This document shows positions 20,170-32,406 of a stretch of 64,000 nt of DNA, one piece after another (within the stretch, counting starts at the first letter, position 1; the number at the start of each line of letters is the position of its first letter). Made by a program: the position numbers and the translations under genes. The stretch is from assembly GCA_013339895.1 (NCBI GenBank), contig JABACO010000008.1:4290244-4354243 (forward strand), read 5' to 3'. The stretch is from Ephydatia muelleri (lineage: Eukaryota; Porifera; Demospongiae; Spongillida; Spongillidae). Under the pieces are notes generated by a model. It was given only the letters and a program-made list of their open reading frames with translations. It was not told where the DNA came from and searched no databases.

Positions 20170-20290
20170 CTAATTAGCAATCAGCCTCTAGAAGGGTCGA
20201 TGTGCGCCTCGTCTAGCTTGATCAAATGTTAGTTCAAGTCTTGTTGCTGGAAACTACATGTAGGTTTGTAATTAGAACATTACGGTATCT
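19700..20290 (-). other. Upstream block of gene II, paralogous to 14715-15225
   Basis: About 590 bp is homologous to the gene I upstream block. It includes the second copy of the 25-nt exon (20145-20169) with the same splice borders. The gene I first exon (15550-15711) has no counterpart here; an LTR begins within a few hundred bases, so gene II may be 5' truncated by insertion. Confidence 0.6.
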
Positions 20291-20447
20291 GACCCAAAGT
20301 ATGATGGTAGAGTTCCAACGTCGTACATAGCCAGATTAGGAGGTACCAATCTGATTCAAAACTTGTGGTACATTCCAGTCTGTACCAGGGGTGAGTCAGA
20401 GTTAGTTTAAAAAGTCTGATTGTGGACATGTACTTAGTTGATTCAAC

Positions 20448-21111
20448 AAGCTGACAATGACACTAATTACAATCTGAACCAGACAGTTTGAGCCAGCCAT
20501 GATTAGAGGATTGATTCAAAGGTACGCTCGTGCTGCTTAGCTCGTGCCCAGGGATGAGACATTTACACGTCAGTTCTCGACATATATTGAGACCGCCTCA
20601 CACATCTTTTGCTAGCAGTCTTGCAACACCGGAGGAGCACCTCGTGAGGTATGTAGGTGTCCAAATACGTAGCATACAATAAGATAGTCTACTTTCACCC
20701 GCAGACGTGGCTTGATTTTGATGAGCGCCTATTTTATTCCACACCAAGAATATTCATTTTGTTATATATTTTTGTATATTATTTGTAGTAACTGCGACTG
20801 AGAATGTGGTCAACGGACGCTCTGCGCCAGAACTACCGAGTTGTGCAGATTCTCGAATAGCCAAATCACAGTGGTACACAAACAACACAAAGCACACACT
20901 CTGCGTACAACCACTGTCTGCCAAGTTCCCACGTCAGGTGGTATGCCCTCCTCTGCCAGGTTGTCACAGACTTTAAAAGCGCCGGTCCATCACGTGTGAA
21001 GATGCTTCTAGATGCTTGGACAATCAGGGACATACAGTCTGGCTGCTTTAAGACCAGACATCTAACAATTACACCCACACTTCTATAATACCCATTACAG
21101 CAATCACTACA
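20448..21111 (-). mobile_element. LTR of the minus-strand Ty3/gypsy element
   Basis: On the minus strand a purine tract AAGGGAGAAG is followed at 21111 by TGTAGTGATTGC, the expected join of polypurine tract and LTR. The LTR contains AATAAA at about 20727. The far end is uncertain; 20448 is the best TGTA/TACA candidate. Confidence 0.55.
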
Positions 21112-21120
21112 CTTCTCCCT

Positions 21121-22935
21121 TCACAAGCCATATCGTTCTGGGGGTAGGTGAGGTCGGGTAGACCGTCGGAGGATAGCTGCAGGTACAGGACCCAGTACAG
21201 GTCTGTAATCAGGGTCTGCCCTAGGCTGAGGCTGGGGTGGTAAAAACTGAGCATCAGCCTGCTTCTCTGGAACTGGAGGCATGTTAGGATCAAGGGGCCC
21301 AACATCCTCTACATCTTGCTCCTGAGACATGATCGTCTCCATTCTACCATCTGTGGCATCATCATTTCTACTCCTAATGTGGTCAATGTGGTAACGACTC
21401 TCTTTACCATCTTCCAATTTAACTAACACCGTCACAGGCCCCTGTACTGAACTAATAACTCCCGGCAACCATTTAGGGGACCCACACCTATGGTTCAGGC
21501 AATACACCCTTTCTCCCACCATAAATGTACGGTGACTCGCCTTCTGATCGTGATCATCCTTTTGCCTTTCCTGTTGCTGCTGTACTTGATTCTTCAATGA
21601 TGGAAACACAAAATCCAAATGAGACTTGGGTTTCCTTCCTAATAACAGCTCTGCTGGTGATTGCCCCGCTGTTGAATGAGGGGTCACCCTATACTGGAAT
21701 AGGAATCGAGCCAGACAAGTTTCAACATCACCTGCCATTTGTTTGAGGGCATTTTTTAGAGTTTGCACTGCGCATTCCGCCAATCATTTGTAGCAGGATG
21801 GTAAGGTGCACTTCTCACATGTCGGAAACCATCAGCTTTGACAAAGAACTGGAACTCTGCACTTGTAAATGCCGTACCATTGTCGGACACAAAAAAGTCA
21901 GGTAGCCTGTGAGTAGCAAATGTGTGTCTGAGAACTCACATTGCCTGCTGAGAGGAAGGTGAAGAGACCACAGCAGCCTCCATCCATTTGGAATGGGCAT
22001 CCACAATGACCAAAAAGGTTTTTCCCAAAAATGGACCACAAAAATCAACATGCAATCGAGCCCAAGGTTTGGAGGGCCACTCCCAAGGGTGAAGGAGGGA
22101 CTTTGATGGTGCGCTACGAGTATCCTGACATGCTGTACAAGACTTCACCTTATTATCCAATTCCGCATCCAATCCAGGCCACCATACTACACTTCTAGCT
22201 AATGCTTTCATCCTTGAAATGCCAGGATGCCCCTCATGCAGCAATCTGAGTATGGGTGCCCTACCTGGTGGAGGTACCACAACACGGCTACCCCAAAGGA
22301 CACATCCATTTTGAACACTGAGTTCATACCTCCGCTGCATATATGGCTTAAACTCAGGGTCCAGCTGTGACTCTCATCCTTGCAGCACCATGCGTCTTAC
22401 CATAGACAACAACGGGTCTGTATTGGTCCACTTCCTGATAGCTGTAGCTGTCACCATAGAATCAGCATCTGACAGCATCTGGAGCATGAGAACAGTGTCC
22501 CCTGGGATAGGAACTTCCAAAGGAGCCTCTCCCATTGGAAGTCTACTAAGTGCATCCACATTACCCTGGTCCTTCCCAACTCTGTATTCCATGTGGTATT
22601 TGTATGCACTTAATGTCAAAGCCCATCTCTGAATTCGTCCTGAGGCCATGGTTGGGACTGGTTTCTGCTCATTGAAAAGGAACTGCAAAGGTTTGTGATC
22701 TGAAAGTATTACAAACTCCCTTCCATACAAAAACAGATGAAATTTCTTCACACCCAACACCACCGCCAAACCTTCTTTTTCAAAATGCGAGTACTTTTTC
22801 TCAGCAGGAGCAAGAGACCGAGAGGCATAGGCTATTGATCGGTCCGTGCCGTCTTCATAAACATGTGACAAGACTGCTCCAATGCCGTTAGGGGAAGCAT
22901 CACAAGAAATGGCTAGTTTTCTTCTTCACTCATTT
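21121..22935 (-). pseudogene. Ty3/gypsy pol fragment: RNase H and integrase
   Basis: The minus-strand order is as follows. RNase H (about 22935-22540) has CDASPNGIGAVLSH, YASRSLAPAEKKYSHFEKEG and LSDHKPLQFLF. An H2C2 zinc-binding region (about 22290-22130) has HEGHPGISRMKALAR and CTACQD. The integrase core starts LHVDFCGPFLGKTFLVIVDA. A C-terminal region ends RPHLPPERYGL and stop at 21121. The core is broken by a stop after QQAM (about 21937) and by a frameshift near 21790. The reverse transcriptase, protease and gag are missing beyond 22935. Confidence 0.85.
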
Positions 22936-23092
22936 AGGTGTGCATGGTGATGCTTTGAAGAATTGTATCTCTCACCTATGATGCAGCATTTCTTCCTGTT
23001 GAAGAACTTAATGCAAGCAGAAGTATACATGATCCAGGAGCACTACGAAATGTGAGCACACCTATACTTACATACATAGGTAAATTTAAATA

Positions 23093-23682
23093 ATGTTCAG
23101 CTTAGGCCCAAACAACCTGAAATACACAATCATGTCATCCTTGGAACTGTTGGTCTTAGCGGCTACCCGACTATTGAAGGGACCAAGGGATCAACATTCA
23201 GCTTTTGCACTTATGCCTATACGTGAGGATTATGTAAAGGTTTTTACTGGGACCATCTCTTGTCAGGTAAAACTCTAATGTGTGTTATACATGTAAGTGC
23301 ATGCGGATACTAGGTGGATGCTCTTATTACATTTCGGTCAACTTTAACAAGTTTGCTTTTTGATGCCGAGGGCCCACCCCAGTGATAGCCCGTGAAGAGA
23401 CACGCACCACTACACCCAATGATGCCCCTCCCCCAAGACCTGAACTGCCGCTACATGTTCATGTGATACATGTTTTTATAGATACTCGTTCTTGGCTGCA
23501 TGCCAGTTACGTCTCGGGCAACCTTCTGTCTGCTGCAAGGCTGTGGGAAGTACGTTTTAACTGTGTTGAACGAGTGTTCCTTGGTATCTTTATCCAACAA
23601 TAATTCTACAGTACATTGTAACCAGGTTAAGCGTGCTGTATCCCTTGTTCATCACTTGCAAAGCTGCTGCAATGATATGTGA
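23093..23682 (+). other. Possible exon fragments of unknown origin
   Basis: A plus-strand stretch ends CTTGTCAG before gtaaaa near 23269. Another opens after CTGCAAG at about 23530 and ends QSCCNDM with a stop at 23682. Neither has recognisable similarity. They could be relics. Confidence 0.25.
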
Positions 23683-23699
23683 GGAATTCCTCACGTGCG

Positions 23700-25200
23700 T
23701 TCATATCTTTGGTGACATCTGTTACCACAGTTCTTCTGTTGACCAAGTTTCGTAGCTGTTATAGTGTGCCACCATCCAGACTAGACGAGGCATTGTAGAG
23801 CTTCTCCACAAAACCTAGATTGATAATCAGTCGGATCAACCCAGACAAGCCTCCATATAAGTGGACTTGCACATTGCCAGAAATTTCGGACATCCATACA
23901 CGTCTGCACATTGAAAACGCATGTAAAGTATTTGATTGTTTTTAAACATTAACGCAGTTGGATTAATTTTTAAAATATAACTAATGCATTCTTTTATTTT
24001 TCGCTTTCATTTTGCGAGCAGGAGAATCAACAACAAAATTAATTACTTTTGCTATTACGTAATAATATTATTTAGAAGTCAATAATGTTTAATAATCAAA
24101 TGGTGGGCGCGCTGCAAATTGGTGCCTGTGTGAGTGGGAGGAGCGTGTCGTTGCTCGTAATGTCAATACATTTGAATCTTTCATCGGCCTGAACGTGCGC
24201 TCGGCGTGTATCTACCTATTTTCTACGACTGCGTACGTTAACGGTCCGTTCCTACATCTTGATATCTCAATATCCCGATATGCGCAATGACACACCACGC
24301 GCGCGCCACATACTCCCAGCTCTTTTTGCTGGGGTGCACATTAGGAAGAATCACTTTAGCTGATGCTGATTAACCGGGTTGGTCTGTACCGAGGGCAAGA
24401 ACGGGTTAAATATCTCAAGCTGCTGGTTAGTTTGTGTTGTCTGGGTGTGGTCTGTACCCTGTGCAAGACTCCACCTATGTTGTGAAGAAGTAAGTAATAT
24501 ATACAATGTATAATGTATTTCCAACTTACATTTTATTGTCATGCTCATTAAATAAATTATGAATTAGTTACTCTTGTCATTGTCATTTCTCACAAAGATA
24601 TCAGAATACTAAAAGCCTGCTAAAAGCCGTTAGCCCTCCCACTCCATCCCCATACTTCTGCCTACACATAATCAGCAGTATAAAAATAGCAGCAGACATT
24701 TATAGTGCATTGGTAATATTTTGAACAAAGACATCACTTCTCATATAGACATCAGAATGCTTCCCACCCCACATCCTTCCTGGCCTCCCCTCTCATATAT
24801 TACTTGTAGGAAATATGCAAACCGTATATATATTTTCTATGCATCTGCATGATTCTGTGTACTATGCATATGTCAGTTATCATTGTTCCTGCATTGAGAT
24901 CTATTGGGGAATCCTTTGTATAAGATCCTGCAGGTGGTCTCCTTTAGAACTTCTGTTATCTTGTCCTGACCACATCAGCTGGTATTCTTTTGTAAAGGTC
25001 ATGGTCTTCCACAACTTGTATGAATAGGAAACATGTTCCTAAAGGGGTGGAATTCAGATACAGCTAGGCCAGAAAAAGGCATGCATTTTGTTTTGTTTAC
25101 ATTGCTCTTTAAAGATGCTGAAGATGGCATGAGCTAGTAAAGAAGTGTTGTAGGAGGTTAAATATGTGTAAAAATGGTTCATGCATGAATTGTTACAGCA
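23700..25200. other. Non-coding spacer
   Basis: AT-rich sequence. The 19-bp motif ATTGCCAGAAATTTCGGAC at 23873-23891 recurs inverted at 27642-27660. No gene is seen. Confidence 0.5.
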
Positions 25201-25215
25201 CTGTGTCACGTATAA

Positions 25216-25341
25216 TTAACCTTCAGGGATTGCTGGCCTTTGTACTGCTTCTCTACGTTTAGCTCGGAGGGCCTCAATTCCACCTTCATGCCAGTAAGCA
25301 GAGTCCCGCTTAGTATATGCCCTCTTTTCTCTACTATATTC
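25216..25341 (-). CDS. Possible terminal exon of an unidentified gene
   Basis: Acceptor gctgcag, then 41 codons from EYSREKRAYTKRD through GGIEALRAKRREA to a stop at 25216. The composition is strongly charged and coding-like, unlike the CA-repeat next to it. No upstream exon was found, so this is tentative. Confidence 0.35.
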   Translation of the reverse strand, partial: EYSREKRAYTKRDSAYWHEGGIEALRAKRREAVQRPAIPEG

Positions 25342-26410
25342 CTGCAGCACCACACGCACCACACACCACAAACACACACACATACACCATGCACTCACAT
25401 GCACATCACATACGAACATCACACACTCACACCACACATACCCCACACACAAACACACACCACACACACACAAACCCCACACACAAACACCACACACACC
25501 ACATACAAACACCATACACACACCATACCACACACACACACCACACACACACCACATACACACACACACCACAAACACACACCATGGCTACTGCTACAGA
25601 CTACCAGGCCAAGCCAGTGTGCATGCTGATGTTTTAGTAAAGCTGATTTCCAATGAAAAGAAGCATTTACAAAACACCCCCCACTGATGATTGAATACGA
25701 CATCACTCCCATCCCACCATCACTCCCACCCCACCATCACTCCCACCCCACCATCACCCCTATACCTCCTTCAGATCATGACTTCAGACACACACACACA
25801 TGCACACACACACACACACATACACATGCACACACAAACTCCTCTAGCATGAGATGTCCAGTTCCAATCTATATAGTCTGTCCAGATTGCCCAAACCTAT
25901 AGACTATTTGAGACCCACGTGAGTGGAAGAAACAAGTGACACACTCACGTGCAAAACACATGCACATACATGCACCCATGTGCACTAACATTCACATGCA
26001 TATACATGCACACATGCACACGCGTGTGCATGTGTGCACAAAACGTGCACACAACACATACACTGACACATTTAGTCATGAATACATACACACACACAAG
26101 CACACACAAATACACACACACATGCAAACACACATAACATGTGCACACAACATGCATGCACGCACATACAACATATACTACACATGCACATGCACACACA
26201 TATTATACACACCATCATCATTCACCCACATACATTCACACTGTGTACACATACATGTGCACACACCTACACACATACCACACACTCACATGTACACAAA
26301 CACATACACACACATACCACACACTCACCTGTACACAAACACATGCACACACACAACATGCACACATGCAAACAGATACCGGTACATGCAAATACACACA
26401 CAAATGCCCT
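25342..26410. repeat. CA-rich cryptic simple repeats
   Basis: Irregular ACAC, CACCAC and CATGCACA tracts at 25345-25585 and 25785-26405, with a CCATCACTCCCACCC array at 25710-25750. All open frames here are repeat-encoded. Confidence 0.85.
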
Positions 26411-26419
26411 CTTAGCCTC

Positions 26420-27800
26420 TTATCTCTGTCCAGTAATATGAGTCCAGTTCATTTCTATTGTCCGTTCAGCTCGTTGTCCAGCTCATGTGCATGCATTGCA
26501 AGCTCTTTGAAAACTATAGTACCGTGAAGTCCAAAAACGAATACAACAACTAGGCATGTTTACTACATGTATCACACAGTTAGGCCTATAAAGTTGTAGG
26601 CAGGCTGGTTGTATGAGCTATTCTATTTCTTAGTTTAGTGGTAGTCTGGTAAATATATAAGAAATCGCAAGCCATATATGCAGGCCCGGGCCCACATAGC
26701 CATGCCCATGGGTGATCATACGCAGGCCCGAGGTTGACTGCTGGTATCGCAGGCCTCCACTTCCCCGCTGGTGCCCGCTCTTTGTATCAAGCCCGAAAGT
26801 GGAAACGTACAGCACCCCCGGTATTTCGTATCGATCGGGCCAGAAAGGTACTTCCCCCCCCCCCCCCCCCCCCTCCCTTTTCTTTTTACAGCAGTCCTAT
26901 TAATCAATGGCACATGAGAATCTCCCTCGATCGGGCACTACGCGAACAGTGACTGCCATTTGTAGGATGCCAAACAAAACTTGACTACCGGCATATTGTA
27001 CAAACGTCGATCGGAGAGAACATCTACGGCCCTATATACTAGGTATATGCGGGTCAAGCTATGGTTGTTACGCACATGTACAGCACCTAAGCACCTCAGT
27101 TATAACATACCTGAGTGAGTCTGATTCAGGGAAGCATTGCAACAGAGATACTCACGCCCGTTAAAACGTCCATTACGTCATGCAACCATTGTAATAATGG
27201 AGACATTCAGTACCTCAACCACTAAAAGTGACTCAGGAACCTAGAGAAGTAGGCAAAAGAGTGTTTTATGGCAACTTGCCTTCCTCGATGATCTGGTTAA
27301 CATAATGATAAACGTTTTTTACCACAACTATCACAGATCCTGAGAAAAATGTACAAACGTCTTGACAAAACCCTAATTTTTATCAAATTTCTACAGGTGT
27401 CTATGGACGTGTTGTTTTAGGGCCATACCCACCGATAGACCATGAAATTTTTTTGTTTCATCAATAAAGCATAGCTTATGATGTGCTTCACTATATTTTT
27501 CAACGTTTTTGTCATTTCTATCCTTTCCTGATTTAGGTTGAACAGAAATGCTCTTTGTTCCATACATTTCAATGGACGCGTGCGCGGAAAAGTAAGTTAA
27601 ACGGACGTTTGCAATGACGCGTCAGGAATACTTAATGAGCGTCCGAAATTTCTGGCAATGAGCTGCACGGTGGCATTACCAGATTAACCTTCATTGCATA
27701 CATTTTTGTATGCCAGTACTCAATACTGGAATTAAACCTTCCAAACGGCCCCTTAATTCATTCTAGTCTTGCGCATCTTTCGAGCGCCTTATTGCCGACA
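26420..27800. other. Non-coding spacer with poly-C
   Basis: A run of about 21 C lies at 26851-26872. Low-complexity and unique sequence with no supported gene. Confidence 0.5.
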
Positions 27801-27809
27801 TGTACCCGT

Positions 27810-27942
27810 GGTATATACATAGTCTCGTACCCAGACCCTGATTCCCACAGCTGCGGATGGATTACATCACCGCCACGTAGCGGTGATGTAATCCATCCGC
27901 AGCTGTGGGAATCTGGGTCTGGGTACGAGACTAGTATATACC
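27810..27942. mobile_element. Foldback element, near-perfect hairpin
   Basis: Arms of about 63 bp start AGTCTCGTACCCAGACCC and end with its complement at 27932, around a 6-bp loop CACGTA. The flanks GGTATATAC continue the inverted symmetry. The arms differ by only a few bases. It is a foldback or MITE-type element without coding capacity. Confidence 0.8.
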
Positions 27943-28391
27943 GTTGGGGTACTTCCCAACTCACAGAGCAATCTAACAAGGTGCGCGGTGCATGCACTAG
28001 AACACGGCGTTCCCAACGTTCTTCTTTGTCAGTTTAGAGTCCGACACAGATATCGAGCACACTAACTTACTGTTAGCAAACGTTGATTCCGCAACGATAA
28101 TCATTTTATGACAACGGGGTAATTAATTTATGACGACACAAAACGACACCCCATTTATACAAAGATTGCGTAACACTCGAGGATCCACAGAACCAAAAAG
28201 TTCGACCAAGAGCCAGACTAGTTGGGCGTAGCCCGACTTTCGCGTATTGGCGGAAGGTCGGGTACCAAACCCGCACAGTTTTTGTACAGGCTGCAACGGG
28301 GATTGCAGTCCAATCAGAATGCAGCATTTCGATGCGGGCAATTATCACCTAATCAACATACACAAGTGTTTATTTATTCAATGTACAGCTG

Positions 28392-28628
28392 TTGCAAGAG
28401 AGTTGTATGGAGATAACAGTAGTGCAGTGTGTGATCGAGGCGTCCATGGAACTAGGCTACTCTTCAATGAAGCCTGAACAGGTCGAAGTAGCTGTGGCTC
28501 TAATTGAAGGCAGGGACGTATTTGCTATTCTATCCACGGGTTTTGGTAAAAGCCTCTGTTATGCTTGCTTGCCAGTGGCGTTTGATAAATGTCAGAAGAA
28601 AGAGCCGGGCTATTCCATTGTGTCTTAG
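28392..28628 (+). pseudogene. RecQ-type helicase N-terminal fragment, plus strand
   Basis: The reading contains MELGYSSMKPEQVEVAVALI followed by FAILSTGFGKSLCY, the RecQ motif 0 glutamine (PEQ) and Walker A. The family normally reads PTGxGKS; here Pro is Ser. The frame ends at a stop soon after GYSIVS, where the homologous copy continues. RecQ helicases unwind DNA using ATP; this piece alone is non-functional. Confidence 0.7.
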
Positions 28629-28775
28629 CCTTCTGTGCCCCTCTTCCTCTTGCTGCCGTTTTCTGGTCTCCAGCAAACTCAATAGGATGAGATAAAGTTT
28701 CCACCACTTGTCAGTAACCTCACCAGAGACATAGGTTGTTTTTAGGTTGTTTTTAAATAAAGCATCCATTTCCTG

Positions 28776-29045
28776 ATCTTACCTGGTCTTTCATGATGGC
28801 CACTAGAGGGGAAACTACAACGACAATGGAATAGCCCCGCTCCATTTATCAAACGCCACTGGCAAGCAAGCATAACAGAAGCTTTTACCGAAACCCGTGG
28901 GTAGAATAGCAAATACGTCCCTGCCTTCAATTAGAGCCATAGCTACTTCGACCTGTTCAGGCTTCATTGAAGAGTAGCCTAGTTCCATGGCCGCCTCGAT
29001 CACTACTGTTTTAGTGTTATCTCCATACAACTCTAGCTGTACCAA
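28776..29045 (-). pseudogene. RecQ-type helicase N-terminal fragment, minus strand
   Basis: This is the inverted copy: MELGYSSMKPEQVEVAMALI, then FAILPTGFGKSFCY, then after a frame change SPLVAIMKDQ (motif Ia) ending at a donor gtaaga at about 28775. It keeps the normal PTGxGKS and an intact exon border, so it is closer to a functional exon than the plus copy. Confidence 0.7.
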
Positions 29046-29199
29046 GGATTATTAATTAACATTACATAATTGCCCGCATCGAAATGCTGCATTCTGATTG
29101 GACTGCAATCCCCGTTGCAGCCTGTACAAAAACTGTGCGGGTTTGGTACCCGACCTTCCGCCAATACGCGAAGGTCGGGCTACGCCCAACTAGGTAATC

Positions 29200-30240
29200 C
29201 TCTGGTAATACAATGTTACTACATCAAATATAAATCAAAAGGTTAGTATAAACAGACTGATTGACCATTGGGTACTGGTTTGAAACAAGCTGGCTGTGTA
29301 TTGTGCTACTTTTCTGAACCAGTGCACTAGTGAGCAAGTTGTAAGAGTAACCTGTGACGCCAGTTGGGCGTGGCCCGACCTTACGACATCCGCCATTTAG
29401 ATACCAATATTAGTGGGTGGCGGAGCACGTGCATTTCATTATTCGTATGATATCAGAGCTGTGTACTTTACTGATCCAGTGCACTAGTGAGAGCATAGCA
29501 AGTACGTGAATTGATATTACATGTATGGTGGATGATATCATACAGCAGAGCGCGTGCGAGATTAGAAAGCAGGGGGTTGGAAAACGGCAGCTGGGCATGT
29601 GACGGGGAGGTCATGACTAAGCGGCAGTGGTGAGAAGCACTAGTTCCAAAAGTTGTCGAAACAGGGAAAGGCCCACGAGGGAGGGACAAACTTCTTGGAA
29701 GCTTGTACGGTAGTAAGTGGGAGGCGGGGGAGTCGTGTACGTCTTAAGTGTTAACCGAGTATGGATCACGTGGTTCAAGCCACTTCTATCCACCCCACCC
29801 ACAACACACACACCTGCACAGAGACACACAAACGGGAAGTTTTTATTTTTGTACGATGGTGTATCTTCTACGTTTAGTGTACATGTTTTGTTTTCAAGTC
29901 GTTATTGACATACAGTGTATGTATTTACTAATTTGCCAGACACGTATTTGTGGCAGTACACGAACAAATGCATAGTGACTGCCAAGGCAGAGCATGGAAT
30001 GACATAACTTTCAGTATGTGCATACATGTATATCCTTACACAAGCCTGTAGTCGACATTTAAGTAGCTCATGGTCATGGATTGTACACATGTACAACAAG
30101 CACAGCTTGTTGATCACTTCAAATGAAAAGCAGAAAGCTGTTGTGTATACCATATTTGGGCTATGTGTTTGCATGTGTGTGTCAGGTGTGTGTGTTTCTG
30201 TAGGTGTCACTCTACTGTATGATACCACACTTCCTGTTCA
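29200..30240. other. Spacer 5' of the M13 gene
   Basis: No gene is seen. The sequence immediately before 30259 ends in a candidate acceptor (acattag), so a 5' untranslated exon may lie in this interval. Confidence 0.4.
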
Positions 30241-30258
30241 CTGCACTATGTACATTAG

Positions 30259-30640
30259 ATGGATGACGAGAAGCATGATGTCATTGATGGGGAGGGGGAT
30301 TCCCTGCTGGGTGGAGTCCGCATCAGGAGACCATTCAAGGAGGTGCGCACCAAATTCGTCACAGTCATCTTGGTCCTGCTGCTCGTGCTCTGCATTGCAA
30401 TCATCATAGCGCTGGCCATTGGCCTCGGAGTCGAAACTGAAAAGATCACATCGCAGGAGGGCATTGCGCCCGGACCGATCCACGCCATTCCAGTTGGCCC
30501 TCCACTGACGTGCCTCACTCCCAGCTGCATCCGTCTGTCCAGCCAGATCTTGGCCAGCATGGATGCTTCAGTAGATCCGTGCACTGACTTCTACAATTTC
30601 TCTTGTGGCAACTGGGTGAAACAGCACACCGTACCTCAAG
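30259..30640 (+). CDS. M13 gene exon 1: cytoplasmic tail, membrane anchor, N-terminal Cys region
   Basis: 127 codons from ATG 30259, donor after CCTCAAG. It includes the hydrophobic anchor and the first conserved cysteines (CLTPSC, DPC, FSCGNW) that form disulfides in the family. This part is intact and could make a membrane-anchored fragment on its own. Confidence 0.8.
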
Positions 30641-31734
30641 GTTAGCGCTGTGTGGTGGTTGGTGGCATTGTACCCAAAGTGAGAGAAGCCAGGCTTGCTC
30701 TTATAACCTCAGGTGGCATCAGTTGTATCTCTGTAGCTAATGTACGTGTACATAGTGTCGTCTCCCTTGCATGCATGGCCACCTGGGAGAGGTTGTAGTG
30801 CTCGGGATGCTCTCATGTGGTGTGTGTGCTCCACAGGAGAGGTTCTCTACGATGCCCTCGACACCCTTAATGATGCCAATGTGATTGCCCTGCAGAAGAT
30901 TCTGGAGGGCAGTGAAGATGGCGGTGTGGAAGCTGTGAGCAAGCTGAAGGCTCTGTACAGGTCATGCATGGACCTCACCACCATCAGTAGCCTTGGATCT
31001 GCACCCCTCCTCCAGCTGATATCGGATGTGGGTAGGTCTGGGGACCACAGAAGAGAATATTTCGTATTCAAAGGGATGGGGTAGGGGGCATGTACACTGC
31101 ATACATATAGTCATGGCTACATTGTGTATATGTACATGCATATTTCGCTGATATGATATCATGCACAGTGTAAAGATTGATACCTGTATGGGCAGCATGT
31201 TCACATGTATTTACAAACACATGAAAATGTGTGTGAATCTTTGCCTCGATTCTTGATGGAGAGCACCTACATACTGCACTATACTGTACTGTGTTGTGCC
31301 TTAAGTTGATGTACACATATTGTATAGGTGGGTGGAGCCTACTGGATGGAAGTCATTCAACCTTTGGCATCAATGGGTTGACTTTCTGGAGGCAGAAGAT
31401 GAGGTCTAGTCCAGCCCTCTTCAGTGTGTCCATTGCAGTAGATGACAAGAATTCCTCACAGTACTCACTTGTGGTACGTCCAGTGTAATGGTGTAGTAGT
31501 ATGAATGTGCATGTGCTGTGTGTATTCATGACCACTGCATTCTTGTACATGTAGATACTATAAAGGCACACAGCAGATAAAACTAGTGCAATACTGTGGG
31601 TGTGTTGGTACAGTACATGAACATATAGATTATTTAATACAATTCATGCACAAAATGAATGCATGCACATGTACATGTAAGCACAGATTGACAATGATAA
31701 AGCACAAAACAATTATCACTTGCTGCCCAAAATA

Positions 31735-31940
31735 TCAGCAGTTTGATCTTGCAAGGATTGCCTGCAGGGCATCTTGTCTCATTAGGTCTAAGCTCAGTCT
31801 GCCAAATAACTCCTGCCTCACCACCACTTCATTGGAAGCTGAGCCAACAGCCAGTCTCAAAATAAACCATTGAATGAGACCAGAGGAGCAGCATCTTCCC
31901 ACTTCTCCATTTGATGCCCAGTATACACATGGCACCATGA
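31735..31940 (-). other. Possible relic in M13 intron 3
   Basis: The minus strand is open for about 67 codons (LRLAVGSASNEVVVRQELFG). It looks like an old transposon-derived reading, but no family is recognised. Confidence 0.25.
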
Positions 31941-31989
31941 GATGTGGGAGTGGTGTACATGTTCAACACGTGCATGCAGGCCTGATACT

Positions 31990-32406
31990 GACATGGAGGG
32001 GTACACATATCCCCTATATGACATGGAGGGGTACACACTTCCCCTATATGACATGGAGGGGTACACACCCCCTATATGACATGGAGGGGTACACACTTCC
32101 CCTATATGACATGGAGAGGTACACACTTCCCCTATATGACATGGAGGGGTACACACTTCCCCTTTATGACATGGAGGGGTACACACTTCCCCTATATGAC
32201 ATGGAGGGGTACACACTTCCCCTATATGACATGGAGGGGTGCACACTTCCCCTATATAACATGGAGGGGTACACACTTCCCCTATATGGACATGGAGGGG
32301 TGCACACTTCCCCTATATGACATAGAGGGGTACACACTTCCCCTATATGACATGGAGGGGTGCACACTCCCCCTATATGACATGGAGGGGTACACACATC
32401 CCCTAT
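31990..32406. repeat. 30-bp minisatellite in M13 intron 3
   Basis: About 14 copies of a 30-bp unit containing GACATGGAGGGGTACACAC and TTCCCCTATAT. As 30 is a multiple of 3, it mimics long frames (TWRGTHFPYM and its reverse). Confidence 0.9.

Larger units (their letters stand above)
28217..29194. repeat. Large palindrome carrying two opposed RecQ fragments
   Basis: The left arm 28217-28622 and right arm 28823-29194 are inverted copies. Both start GTTGGGCGTAGCCCGAC at their outer ends. The central 200 bp is not symmetric. A third partial end, GTTGGGCGTGGCCCGACC, lies at 29361. Confidence 0.8.

Noticed and set aside
25216-26527. Several 80-160 codon frames of His/Thr or Cys/Val
   Set aside because: Simple-repeat frames; only the non-repetitive 25216-25341 part was kept as a tentative exon.
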